27,155 nucleotides of DNA from Clostridiaceae bacterium (GTDB lineage: Bacteria; Bacillota; Clostridia; Lachnospirales; Lachnospiraceae), in the NCBI GenBank assembly GCA_018378255.1, contig JAGZXV010000054.1, positions 1 to 27,155 of the forward strand, in the 5' to 3' direction. The notes below the pieces were generated by a model. That model searched no databases and had not been told where the DNA came from. It saw only the letters and a list, made by a program, of their open reading frames with translations. The position numbers were made by a program, and so were the translations under genes. The stretch's first letter is position 1, and each line of letters opens with the position of its first letter. Shown one piece after another: positions 15,279-23,345 of the stretch.

Positions 15279-16061
15279 TCATCTCAAATGATATCCCAGC
15301 TCCCTGGATACCGCAGCAGCAGTTTTTTGGGAAATCCCGTTATAATATTCCAATTTCTCATCTGTGATCACATCTTTTAATCCTGATAAAGAGACGGCTG
15401 CCGCAACTTTCCCTTCCCCATTATAAACCGGGCGGGTAATACAGCGCAGATATGGTTCATGTTCCCCGTCGTTAAATGCCATTCCTCTATTTCTGACCTG
15501 CCTGAGTTCCTCCAGAAGTCTTTCCCGGCTTCCAATGGTTTTTTCAGTATAAACTTTAAAATCACACCGGTTCAGCAGAATCTCCCTCTGGCGCTCATCG
15601 GCATATGCAGCCAGCACCTTGCCTACTCCCGTACAATGTACAGGTACGGAGCCACCCACATAAGAAATCAATGCTGCCATATCCAAATTCTCCGCAGGCC
15701 ATATCTTATCAATCACAACGATCTCATCGTCCTCAAGAACAGCCAGATGAATCAACAGCCTGCTTTCAGACGCCGCCTTTTTCAAAATAGGAAGCGCAAT
15801 CTTTTTGATATCCAAAAAGTCAAATGCCGTATTCCCCAGATGGAAAATGGCGATCCCCAGTTTATACTTCCTGGTCTCCTCATCATATTTAACAAAGTCC
15901 TCTGCTTCCAGACTTGCCAGAATCCTCAGCATGCTGCTTTTTGTCATATCACAACAGTTGCTGAGTTCGGTCAACGTCATCTCTCTCCGATTGGAATTAA
16001 ACTGTTTTAACGCCCGCAGCGCCTTTAAAACAGCTGCGATCGTATAATCATTATCCGCCAA
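15279..16061 (-). CDS. IclR-family transcriptional regulator
   Basis: A 260-residue regulator. The N-terminal winged helix-turn-helix (about 8-70: VLKALRALKQFN, LTELSNCCDMTKSSMLRILASLE, KYKLG) is followed by the IclR effector-binding domain (GGSVPVHCTGVGKVLAAYADE, GMAFNDGEHEPYLRCITRPVYNGEGKVAAAVSLSG). It starts with TTG at 16061, supported by AGGGAG upstream and the family-like beginning. It lies 80 bp downstream of the RraA-like gene and probably shares its transcript. Two 17-bp inverted-repeat boxes in that leader fit IclR/KdgR-type operators, so it likely controls its own operon in response to a small acid or sugar acid. Confidence 0.93.
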   Translation of the reverse strand: MADNDYTIAAVLKALRALKQFNSNRREMTLTELSNCCDMTKSSMLRILASLEAEDFVKYDEETRKYKLGIAIFHLGNTAFDFLDIKKIALPILKKAASESRLLIHLAVLEDDEIVVIDKIWPAENLDMAALISYVGGSVPVHCTGVGKVLAAYADERQREILLNRCDFKVYTEKTIGSRERLLEELRQVRNRGMAFNDGEHEPYLRCITRPVYNGEGKVAAAVSLSGLKDVITDEKLEYYNGISQKTAAAVSRELGYHLR

Positions 16062-16141
16062 CTTTTCGCTCCCTAAAACTTATTTTATTTAGTAAAATGC
16101 TATCACAGCCATGAACGGTTGTCAATCCGGCAGACCACAGC

Positions 16142-16834
16142 CTACATAATTCCGTATTTCTCAAATGCTTCAGCAGCCGGCATTCCTCCCTGAATTGCTT
16201 TAAACACCTGCCTTTCGCCTGTTGCCTTTTCATAAGCCCGCCTAATTACTTCCTTTTCCACATTCTGGGGAATTATCAAAACTCCATCCACATCGCCAAA
16301 CACAATATCCCCCGGATGAATCACCACATTGCCCATCTTAATGGGAACCCGGTAATTAATCACTCGTCCCCTGGGGGCCTGATCCTGCGCATAACTGCCG
16401 TAACTGAAACAGGGAAAGTCAAGTTTTAGAATCCCGTTTGTATCCCTGATATATCCATTTACCACAGCTCCCGCCGCTTTTAACACCTTTGCTCTTACAG
16501 TCATCAATTCCCCAACCAATGCGTAATCCGGAGAGGCCCCTGAACAGACATAGACTTCATTAGGCTTTAAATCATCCAGTGCTTCTAACATCAGCCCAAA
16601 GGGCTTGCTCATACACGGATTATATCCCCCATCCCCGTTATTGCCATAGTTATCTGTCTCCAACACAGTCATAGCCCTGCCCGCAACCATCATCCGTTCA
16701 TGCAGCGGTTTGATCTGCGGAGGAAGAAATTGATTATACAGTCCCATCTCATCCATAATATCTCCGATAACAGCCGTATACAATTTCATTTTCATCAGTT
16801 CAAACAACTCATCATCATTTTTCCATTGTATCAT
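16142..16834 (-). CDS. RraA-family protein (4-hydroxy-4-methyl-2-oxoglutarate aldolase-like)
   Basis: A 230-residue protein of the RraA/HMG-aldolase fold. Typical segments are AVIGDIMDEMG (21-31), GELMTVRAKVLKAAGAVVNG, the active-site YIRDTNGI (Arg130, Asp131) and GDIVFGDVDGVLIIPQ. In this family the Arg-Asp pair and a bound divalent metal carry out retro-aldol cleavage or oxaloacetate decarboxylation; RNase E regulation is limited to a subset of proteobacterial members. The ATG at 16834 follows AAAGGGG; upstream open frame to 16972 overlaps the operators and is not used. It is co-transcribed with an IclR regulator, which points to a catabolic aldolase; the substrate is unknown. Confidence 0.88.
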   Translation of the reverse strand: MIQWKNDDELFELMKMKLYTAVIGDIMDEMGLYNQFLPPQIKPLHERMMVAGRAMTVLETDNYGNNGDGGYNPCMSKPFGLMLEALDDLKPNEVYVCSGASPDYALVGELMTVRAKVLKAAGAVVNGYIRDTNGILKLDFPCFSYGSYAQDQAPRGRVINYRVPIKMGNVVIHPGDIVFGDVDGVLIIPQNVEKEVIRRAYEKATGERQVFKAIQGGMPAAEAFEKYGIM

Positions 16835-16854
16835 CACGCATCCCCTTTCCAATA

Positions 16855-16871
16855 GTTTCAGAGAATAAAAC
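16855..16871 (-). promoter_or_regulatory. IclR-type operator candidate, box 2
   Basis: On the minus strand this is GTTTTATTCTCTGAAAC, a 17-bp near-palindrome. It matches box 1 (16915-16931) at 12 or more positions, with both ends GTTT...AAAC, and both are followed by CTATTG. It lies about 20 bp upstream of the rraA-like start. Confidence 0.55.
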
Positions 16872-16899
16872 CTTTTTTTAATAATTACGCAAAAAATAA

Positions 16900-16913
16900 A
16901 TTGCTTCCGCAAT
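16900..16913. promoter_or_regulatory. Short palindrome next to operator box 1
   Basis: ATTGC TTCC GCAAT is a perfect 5-bp inverted repeat with a 4-base centre, directly adjacent to box 1. It may be part of the operator or a leader RNA hairpin. Confidence 0.35.
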
Positions 16914-16914
16914 A

Positions 16915-16931
16915 GTTTTATTGTATGAAAC
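16915..16931 (-). promoter_or_regulatory. IclR-type operator candidate, box 1
   Basis: On the minus strand this is GTTTCATACAATAAAAC, a 17-bp near-palindrome (GTTTCAT/ATAAAAC). It starts about 20 bp downstream of the promoter -10 box, a position where a bound repressor would block elongation. Its spacing from box 2 is 60 bp. Confidence 0.6.
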
Positions 16932-16951
16932 TTTGTTTTATCTTTATATCT

Positions 16952-16980
16952 ATCGTATACTTCCAAACTCAATCTGTCAA
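16952..16980 (-). promoter_or_regulatory. Sigma-A promoter of the rraA-like/iclR operon
   Basis: On the minus strand a consensus TTGACA (16975-16980) is followed after exactly 17 bases by TACGAT (16952-16957). The predicted start near 16945 leaves a leader of about 110 nt holding both operator boxes. Confidence 0.7.
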
Positions 16981-17089
16981 CTAAATCCGGATAATTTTAA
17001 TACAAAATTACTCCAAAATAACTTATGTGCCGAGGGCAGGGACACGGCGGCCTGCCTTATCATTCGGTAGGTACACCGCTCCCGCCTTA

Positions 17090-17818
17090 TCATACAGTAC
17101 CCCATTCCCGTCTTAGCGTATATGTAAAATACTGTTCCCTGATCTTCTTCCGTTCCCTTACTTTTATCGGTACGATATCCCCATTATCCATCGTAAAATC
17201 TTCGTCCGCATAAGCAATATAATCCATATTCACAATAAAGCTCTGATTACACTTCAAAAAACGCGGCTGAACCAGTTCGGCCTGGATATCGGCCAGCTTT
17301 TTCCTTATCATATGCTCTGTCCCCCCGCTGCACACCACCCTGAGATTTCTTCCACGGCTCTCTATATAAATGATATCATCATAGGCGATCCGCCTCCCAC
17401 TATTTCCATTTACCATCAGCAGGCTCTGTTTCATTCTCGGATACCGCTCCTCCATAAAACGATTTATGGCCTCATCCATTTTTTCCTGTTTTACCGGCTT
17501 CAGCAGATACCCGTCTGCCCGTACTTCGTAACTTTCCACCGCAAAATCAGGACAGGATGTCATAAAAAATACCGATACCTTCCTGTCATACTCCCTTATT
17601 TTCCGTACCGTTTCCATACCATTCAAATGCCTCAAATAAATATCCATAAAAATAATATCAAATACAGCATATCCATTTTCGTACTGTTCGATTATGTCTT
17701 CTCCCCTATCGAAAAACTCGATCTGCAAAGGCTCTCCCCGGCTTTTCATCTTCTGCGCAAGAAATTCACCTGCTTTCTCCCGATCCGCCTTCACATCGTC
17801 ACAAATAGCTGCCAGCAT
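17090..17818 (-). CDS. LytTR-family response regulator
   Basis: A 242-residue response regulator. The receiver domain (1-120) has the acidic pair in AAICDDVKAD, the phospho-acceptor Asp59 in IFMDIYL, and Lys in LLKPVKQEKM. The LytTR DNA-binding domain (about 135-235) shows IIYIESRGRNLRVV, RFLKCNQSFIVNMDYI and the basic segment VRERKKIREQYFTYTL. LytTR regulators typically bind direct repeats upstream of surface, competence or peptide-signalling genes. It is transcribed divergently from the second LytTR regulator at 17995. No kinase lies beside it on its own strand, so it may be an orphan or share the kinase at 21313. Confidence 0.93.
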   Translation of the reverse strand: MLAAICDDVKADREKAGEFLAQKMKSRGEPLQIEFFDRGEDIIEQYENGYAVFDIIFMDIYLRHLNGMETVRKIREYDRKVSVFFMTSCPDFAVESYEVRADGYLLKPVKQEKMDEAINRFMEERYPRMKQSLLMVNGNSGRRIAYDDIIYIESRGRNLRVVCSGGTEHMIRKKLADIQAELVQPRFLKCNQSFIVNMDYIAYADEDFTMDNGDIVPIKVRERKKIREQYFTYTLRREWGTV

Positions 17819-17994
17819 ACCCCACCTCCGGTGTTATCTCATAATATCTTTTAAAAATAAATCCAAACTATCATTCTGATAAGATTTTTGGGACGAATAG
17901 CATGAAAACGGGACAATCGGCCGGCAATCATCTTGCACCAGCTCTTCTTCTATGCTTAAATAAATATATTATTCTGTATATAGGGAGGGATTTT

Positions 17995-18711
17995 GTGAAA
18001 ATAGCTATTTGTGACGATGATCCAACGGTAGTAAACCAGCTTCATGAATTCATCGGGCAATATGCAGCTAATCATATGCTTGATTATACCATTCTTGACT
18101 TTACCCAAAGCGGCCAGTTTTTAGAAGCCGTCCGGCGGGACTTTGGGATCCGGATCCTGTTCTTAGATATTTATATGGAACCGCTTTCCGGCATGGATTT
18201 GGCTGAACTGCTGCGTGCAGAAGGCAATGAATGCGCCATTATATTTGTTACAGTCAGCACTGACCATTATGCGAGAAGTTATGAGGTAAACGCAGAGCAC
18301 TACCTTGTCAAACCTGTCACTTATGAACGTGTCGAAAAAGCTTTGACAAGGTGTGAAGACCAGCTCAGATCAGCGGCCAGGTACATCACTGTTTTGGCTT
18401 CCGGGAAAGAAATTAAAGTTCCGCTTCAGCAGATCCGGTTTGTAGAAGTATTCCGCAACCAAACAGTGATCCATGCCGCATCTGATATCACATTACGCTG
18501 TACATTAGAAACCATCTGTGGAGAGCTTTCAGATCCCCGTTTTTTACGCACTCACCGGAGCTTTTTATTAAATATGGACTATATCGGCACCAGGCAGGGA
18601 AGTGATATTTTCCTGAGAACAGGAGAACGCGTTCCTTTAAGCCGCGCATATGAAAAAAATTTTGAAAGAGAGTATGGACGGTTTCTAACCGTTTCCATGG
18701 CAGACAATTAA
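17995..18711 (+). CDS. LytTR-family response regulator, first gene of surface-protein/kinase operon
   Basis: A 238-residue response regulator beginning at GTG 17995 (MKIAICDDDPTVVNQ...), with GGGAGG upstream; the open frame to 17902 precedes the ribosome binding site and is not used. Phospho-acceptor Asp58 is in ILFLDIYM and the conserved Lys in YLVKPVTYERV. The LytTR domain (about 135-235) shows IRFVEVFRNQTVIHA, RFLRTHRSFLLNMDYI and RVPLSRAYEKNFEREY. It ends two bases before the next gene, so it is tightly coupled to the surface protein and the GHKL kinase, which is its likely phosphodonor. The 176-bp gap to the divergent regulator holds both promoters and possibly LytTR sites. Confidence 0.93.
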   Translation: MKIAICDDDPTVVNQLHEFIGQYAANHMLDYTILDFTQSGQFLEAVRRDFGIRILFLDIYMEPLSGMDLAELLRAEGNECAIIFVTVSTDHYARSYEVNAEHYLVKPVTYERVEKALTRCEDQLRSAARYITVLASGKEIKVPLQQIRFVEVFRNQTVIHAASDITLRCTLETICGELSDPRFLRTHRSFLLNMDYIGTRQGSDIFLRTGERVPLSRAYEKNFEREYGRFLTVSMADN

Positions 18712-18713
18712 TT

Positions 18714-21311
18714 ATGTATAAAAAATATCTAATCGTTCCTATCATAACAAGCGCTCTGCTTATTATAATGGCCGCAGAAGACATTTCTCCCTGTTCTATG
18801 GCATTTACCAGTGATAGCAAGTTTCATCCGTATAAAGAGCATATTTCCACATCCAGCAACGCCGACAAAAGCTTTACAGAAGACAGTGATTATGATGGCG
18901 GCAATAACGGAGACAGCAATTGCGAAGACAGTTTTTCCGGAAACAGCGGTTCCAAAATTGATTTGAATGAAGAAACAGGAAATGATCCGGAACTAAATGG
19001 GGACGAGAACACTCTTCTAAATGACATTCAGCCCCCGTCAAACAGTCTCTTTCCCTCCATAGCCACTCCCTCTTTTGCCCTGTCGGAAAACATAGATGAC
19101 GAATACACCCTTTGTGGTTATTACTTTTATTATTCGGACCGGAACCTGACGTTAAAATTAGGAGAAGCATTTGATCCATATTATGAGCTTTCCGATACCG
19201 TCGAATTGTACCTGGACGGTCCCGAAGGCCATGTGGATGATTATTGGGAACTCCCGGTGGAATGGGATTTATCCCAAGTGGATTTCACAACCGAAGGTTC
19301 CTACCGGGTTACCGGAATCATAGATACCGGCTTTTGCCCATATCCGGTGGACTGGGACAATACTCCTCTCCCTTCCTTCACCATTGATATTCTGGAAAGT
19401 TCGGTTATGTCATTTGAACCAGAGCTGGATAACGGAGTTCTTACCCTCAAATATATGTTGAGAGATCAACCTGTTTCTTTGGATGATACCTTCCTAACTT
19501 TATATGAAAGCCTGGATGGAGGCGCCGTCTGGCATAATATCAGTCAAAGCGCCAGAGTGAGCATTTGGAAAGACCGGCTTACAATTTCGGACATATCCGC
19601 TGATTCACTGTTTCAGGTCTCCGATTTAGATCTTGGCCCGCCTCACTACACCTGCTCCGATATTGTAGAAATTACATACACAAATGGATTTCCTTCAGCC
19701 AGTCTCATTTTCTCCGGAGGCACCGAGGGCGGACAGCTATGGAATGAGGAATCAGGCAGTATCTGGGATGATACCCCTATTTTAGACGGACCATATCAGA
19801 TACTGGACTATAAAACTGTAATACCAAGAAATCAACCGTTAAAAGTCTATGTTTTACCGGGGGACAGCGAGGCGTTAGTTCGCGAGTATTACGATACTAT
19901 TAACGTCTTCTATGGAAATACCCCCGGTGGTTCCCTTAATAAAAGTGTGCCGCTTTCTGTGCATTGGGACTGGTCACCGGCAGATTCTATCGATTGGAAC
20001 CAACCGGGAGATACTATAATTCACGGAGTATTTTCCGAAAACTCCATCGAGGAATATAAAAATCTGCTGGATTTTAAGCACATGCCTGAGCTCGCCCTCA
20101 CTATATCCATCTCACCCTGGAAAGCGCCATTTAACCTATATGCAAAGGAAAATAAACTCTTTTCTGATAATACAGCAATCCTGGAGTTTTTCGGTGAGGA
20201 CGACGTCCCTATCACCTTTGATGACTTGTCAGAAATGACCGTATGGTGTTCCATTGACGGCAACCTCAGTTGGTACAACATCACGGATATGCCAAACATC
20301 CAATTGACCGGGCAAGACCTCTCCATATCCCATCTAAAGGAAAACTATTTGAGGGATAAAGGCTACACCCTGCAAATTGAACAAAATTCACGCTCCGACC
20401 ATGAAACATATTCCGCCGCAATTAACATCTATCACGATTTTATGGGGCTTTATTTTGCAATGGACACAGGCGGAGAACGGGGCGGCGGAAAACGCTACGA
20501 AAAACCGCCGGAAGGGCTGTTCGATATAACTTCCACTGAGACACCGGATGATGGGGAGAAGCCGGATGATGGCGGCATACCAGATGACGGCGGGGAGCCG
20601 GATGACGGCGGAAAGCCAGATGACGTTGGAAAACCAGATGATGGCGGGAAACCGGATGATGACGGAAAGCCGGATGACGGTGGAAAACCAGATGACGGCG
20701 GGAAGCCGGATGACGACGGGAAGCCGGATGACGACGGGAAGCCGGATGACAGCAGCAAACCGGATGACAGTGGCATACCAGATGACAGCAATAAACCGGA
20801 TAATGCTGGCAAACCGGATAACAGTGATGATCCAAATAACGAAGATAAACCAAGCGGCAGCAATAAACCGGATAATAACGGTCATCCAGACAGCAGCAAT
20901 GATTCAGATAACGGCGGCATACCGGAAAATAGCAGCAATAATCCAGACATTGCCAGCCGGCCATCTGCCAACAGCGGCTCAAACAACAATAATCTTCCAG
21001 ACACTGTTCCCGCTCCTCTGCCTGGTAATGAAAACAACAATCCCTCCGGCAAAGGAACATCCGATAAAATGAGTACTGATAATGGCCCGAAAGACCCTGC
21101 CTCCCAAAAGCGCTCACCTTCACAGGATGTTCCCCCAGATCCTGGAGATACCGCTGATACAGAAAATTCCGTAATTCTTCAAACGGAACCGGCCACATAT
21201 GAGAAACCCTCAGATAAAAAACCGGACAATCAATATCTTCGGATTCTAATCGGCGCCTTTGCCATTTTCCTTGGCGGTGCTGCCGGATATTATATGATAA
21301 GGAGGCGATGA
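18714..21311 (+). CDS. Large tethered surface protein with duplicated domains and a Pro-Asp-rich stalk
   Basis: An 865-residue protein I do not recognise as a named family. A signal sequence or membrane anchor (about 5-30) is followed by a Ser/Asp/Asn-rich spacer (to about 128). Then comes an apparent A-B-A'-B' arrangement. A units (about 131-228 and 365-467) share the pattern of PVEWDLSQVDFTTEGSYRVTG and LSVHWDWSPADSIDWNQPGD. B units (about 231-322 and 468-573) share LTLYESLDGGAVWHNIS and MTVWCSIDGNLSWYNIT. All look beta-rich, Ig-like. Residues about 611-746 are a stalk of PDD-GGK type repeats, then an Asn/Pro/Ser-rich stretch. It ends in a membrane helix (about 843-860) and RRR. No LPxTG sorting signal sits before that helix. 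It lies between its regulator and a kinase and may be a sensor arm or target. Confidence 0.85.
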   Translation: MYKKYLIVPIITSALLIIMAAEDISPCSMAFTSDSKFHPYKEHISTSSNADKSFTEDSDYDGGNNGDSNCEDSFSGNSGSKIDLNEETGNDPELNGDENTLLNDIQPPSNSLFPSIATPSFALSENIDDEYTLCGYYFYYSDRNLTLKLGEAFDPYYELSDTVELYLDGPEGHVDDYWELPVEWDLSQVDFTTEGSYRVTGIIDTGFCPYPVDWDNTPLPSFTIDILESSVMSFEPELDNGVLTLKYMLRDQPVSLDDTFLTLYESLDGGAVWHNISQSARVSIWKDRLTISDISADSLFQVSDLDLGPPHYTCSDIVEITYTNGFPSASLIFSGGTEGGQLWNEESGSIWDDTPILDGPYQILDYKTVIPRNQPLKVYVLPGDSEALVREYYDTINVFYGNTPGGSLNKSVPLSVHWDWSPADSIDWNQPGDTIIHGVFSENSIEEYKNLLDFKHMPELALTISISPWKAPFNLYAKENKLFSDNTAILEFFGEDDVPITFDDLSEMTVWCSIDGNLSWYNITDMPNIQLTGQDLSISHLKENYLRDKGYTLQIEQNSRSDHETYSAAINIYHDFMGLYFAMDTGGERGGGKRYEKPPEGLFDITSTETPDDGEKPDDGGIPDDGGEPDDGGKPDDVGKPDDGGKPDDDGKPDDGGKPDDGGKPDDDGKPDDDGKPDDSSKPDDSGIPDDSNKPDNAGKPDNSDDPNNEDKPSGSNKPDNNGHPDSSNDSDNGGIPENSSNNPDIASRPSANSGSNNNNLPDTVPAPLPGNENNNPSGKGTSDKMSTDNGPKDPASQKRSPSQDVPPDPGDTADTENSVILQTEPATYEKPSDKKPDNQYLRILIGAFAIFLGGAAGYYMIRRR
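20544..20950 (+). repeat. Tandem coding repeat (Pro-Asp-Asp-x-Gly-Lys stalk)
   Basis: Within the surface-protein gene an 18-bp unit close to CCGGATGACGGCGGGAAG is repeated more than 20 times, nearly exact at the 5' side and drifting to PDN/PDS variants toward the 3' side. It encodes an extended acidic stalk. The reverse strand gives long low-complexity open frames that are only shadows. Confidence 0.9.
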
Positions 21312-21312
21312 T

Positions 21313-23208
21313 GTGAAAGCACAGCCTTATTTAAAACGGCTGATCTGGATTTTTTGTGCCATTATCCTGACTATCCCACTATTTCTGCTGCAATACCGCT
21401 GTGACAACAAATATAATTACAATAGCATTTACGGAAGCCACGGAATTTTAGATCTGAGCAGCGCAGCTCTCACCCAGCCAATTTCCATCCTGGCATACGG
21501 CTGGGAATACTACGCCCAGCAGCTTTTATCTCCCGGCGAATTTGAAGGCCAAGCCCCCTCTTACCTATTCCTCGGTCAATACGGTGGTTTTGAAGACAGC
21601 AGCCCAACCAGCTCTCCCCATGGCTGTGCCACCTACCGCCTGAATATCCGCCTTCCTCAGGAAACAGGAGAATATGCCCTGGAACTTCCAGAGATCTATT
21701 CCTCTTCCCGCATATGGGTAAATGGAAGGCTGGTCAGCGATCTGGGAAATGTATCCGCAGAAAACATTTCCCCCTCTATACGGACCGGCATAATCACTTT
21801 TCAGGCAGCCGGAAATGCCGAGTTGGTCGTGCAGGCAGCCGATGACAGCCATTATTACAGCGGAATGGTTTATCCCCCTGCTTTCGGAACGCCCCAGGCT
21901 GTTTCGGATCTCATCTCCTTCCGTTTTCTGCGCACCTGTATTATGGTTATTTCCTCATGCACCATAGGGATCATGTACCTTATGATCGGATTAAGAACAG
22001 GAACCGAAAGAAAGCAGATGATCTTATTTGCTCTCATCTGCTTCCTGTTTGCCCTTCATATAATGTATCCCTTGTTTCATCTGTTTGGAGCCGGATACTG
22101 GACCTATCATCTGGAAGATGTTAGTTTTTATCTCTTCCTTTTGGCTGTCACCGCCCTGCACTGCAGTCTGTGTGGAATAAGAGGGAAATTCCAAATGGCC
22201 GTTCTCATTCCTGGAGTCCTGTTATCACTGGTTGTCCTTCTTGTCCCCGCCCTGTTCCTTAAACACCAGCTGAATCATATGCTTGTTTACTCTATTTTCC
22301 TTGACTGCTATAAGCTGATCCTTTTCAGCTGGCTGATCATAACCGCATTGTTTAATAAAAAGCAGGATGAGCCCATGACCGGTCCCCTTCTTGCAGGCCT
22401 CTGTGTCATTGCCATCTCCCTCATGTTCCAGACAGCCGCTCCCGTTTTCGAACCAGTGCGTTTAGGATGGCCTGTTGAAAATGCCTCCTTTTTATTCGTC
22501 CTTCTATTAGCCGGAAGCCTCTGGTTTCATACGGTCAACGCATATGCCGGTCGTGCCGCCCTTGCTGAAAATATACGCCTGATGAAAAAGCAATTTTTAC
22601 TTCAGGAAGAAAACTACCAGGTCATCACCGGCAATTTTGAGGAAATACGCAGAATACGCCACGATCTGCGCCATCATTTAAATACCGTAATGGAACTCGC
22701 CGGACAGAAGCAGTATAAAGAACTGGAACTCTACATAAAAGGCTGCAAAGACAACACAGAACAGGCCAGCCTGCCGCCACTCTGTGAAAATCATGCCGCC
22801 AGCGCTGTATTAAATTATTACCTCAAAATAGCCCGTCAAAAAGAAATTCCACTGGAAATAAAGGTGTCCCTTCCGACTGAACTCAAGCTGGAAAGCTGGA
22901 ACCTCGGCATCTTATTCGGCAATCTTCTGGAGAATGCAATCGATGCTGCAGAAACGGTTCCAAAAGAAAAACGCATAGTCAAAGTATACTCCAAAATATC
23001 AAAAGGAAATCTTCTGCTGACCGTAAAAAACAGCTGGAATGGTATTTTTAACTCATACGAAGATCATATCACCTCCACAAAACATGAGGGAAAAGGAATC
23101 GGTATTGCCAGCGTCCGGGAGCTGGTAGAACAAAATGGCGGACAATTTTATTTAAACCCCGATAATGAAGAATTCGAAGTTTCAATTGTTTTATGGAACC
23201 AGCTATAA
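21313..23208 (+). CDS. Multi-pass sensor histidine kinase, GHKL type
   Basis: A 631-residue kinase. A first membrane helix (about 9-26) is followed by an extracellular domain (about 30-200) with a jelly-roll-like segment (YRLNIRLPQETGEYALELPE, SSSRIWVNGRLVSDLGN) like the 7TMR-DISM sensor kinases. Then there are about seven membrane helices (about 205-420) and a cytoplasmic GHKL kinase core. The phospho-acceptor is His450 in RIRHDLRHH, the N-box is NLLENAIDAA (537-546) and the G-box GKGIGIAS (593-600). It starts with GTG at 21313, one base after the surface-protein stop, with AAGGAGG inside the end of that gene. Its partner is probably the LytTR regulator of the same operon. The extracellular ligand is unknown; the co-encoded surface protein is a candidate partner. 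Confidence 0.92.
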   Translation: MKAQPYLKRLIWIFCAIILTIPLFLLQYRCDNKYNYNSIYGSHGILDLSSAALTQPISILAYGWEYYAQQLLSPGEFEGQAPSYLFLGQYGGFEDSSPTSSPHGCATYRLNIRLPQETGEYALELPEIYSSSRIWVNGRLVSDLGNVSAENISPSIRTGIITFQAAGNAELVVQAADDSHYYSGMVYPPAFGTPQAVSDLISFRFLRTCIMVISSCTIGIMYLMIGLRTGTERKQMILFALICFLFALHIMYPLFHLFGAGYWTYHLEDVSFYLFLLAVTALHCSLCGIRGKFQMAVLIPGVLLSLVVLLVPALFLKHQLNHMLVYSIFLDCYKLILFSWLIITALFNKKQDEPMTGPLLAGLCVIAISLMFQTAAPVFEPVRLGWPVENASFLFVLLLAGSLWFHTVNAYAGRAALAENIRLMKKQFLLQEENYQVITGNFEEIRRIRHDLRHHLNTVMELAGQKQYKELELYIKGCKDNTEQASLPPLCENHAASAVLNYYLKIARQKEIPLEIKVSLPTELKLESWNLGILFGNLLENAIDAAETVPKEKRIVKVYSKISKGNLLLTVKNSWNGIFNSYEDHITSTKHEGKGIGIASVRELVEQNGGQFYLNPDNEEFEVSIVLWNQL

Positions 23209-23242
23209 AACATATGCTTAAAATAATGAACGTAAGTGACAC

Positions 23243-23321
23243 AAAAAGACCGTCATGCAAACTAATAACTGCCATGAAGAGCATACTTCGGCAGCTATTA
23301 GTTTGCACCACGGTCTTTTTT
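23243..23321. terminator. Large bidirectional terminator hairpin
   Basis: AAAAAGACCGT, TGCAAACTAATA and ACTGCC pair with GGCAG, TATTAGTTTGCA and ACGGTCTTTTTT in a long, slightly interrupted stem; the loop contains GAAG/CTTC. It ends the kinase operon (+) and, with T residues on the other side, the sigma-factor gene (-). Confidence 0.85.
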
Positions 23322-23345
23322 ATATCGCTTACACCCTATCTCATT

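Noticed and set aside
17025..17092. Near-repeated CCTTATCAT...GTA segments downstream of the leftward LytTR gene
   Set aside because: Two short, imperfect copies overlapping the end of the gene. There is too little to call a regulatory site or duplication.
20540..20950. Tandem 18-bp repeats and long open frames on both strands
   Set aside because: The repeats encode the Pro-Asp-rich stalk of the surface protein. The other frames are low-complexity shadows without ribosome binding sites or family features.
20998..21020. LPDTV in the surface protein as a sortase sorting signal
   Set aside because: The motif is not LPxTG, lies over 80 residues from the C-terminal membrane helix, and is not directly followed by hydrophobic and basic segments.
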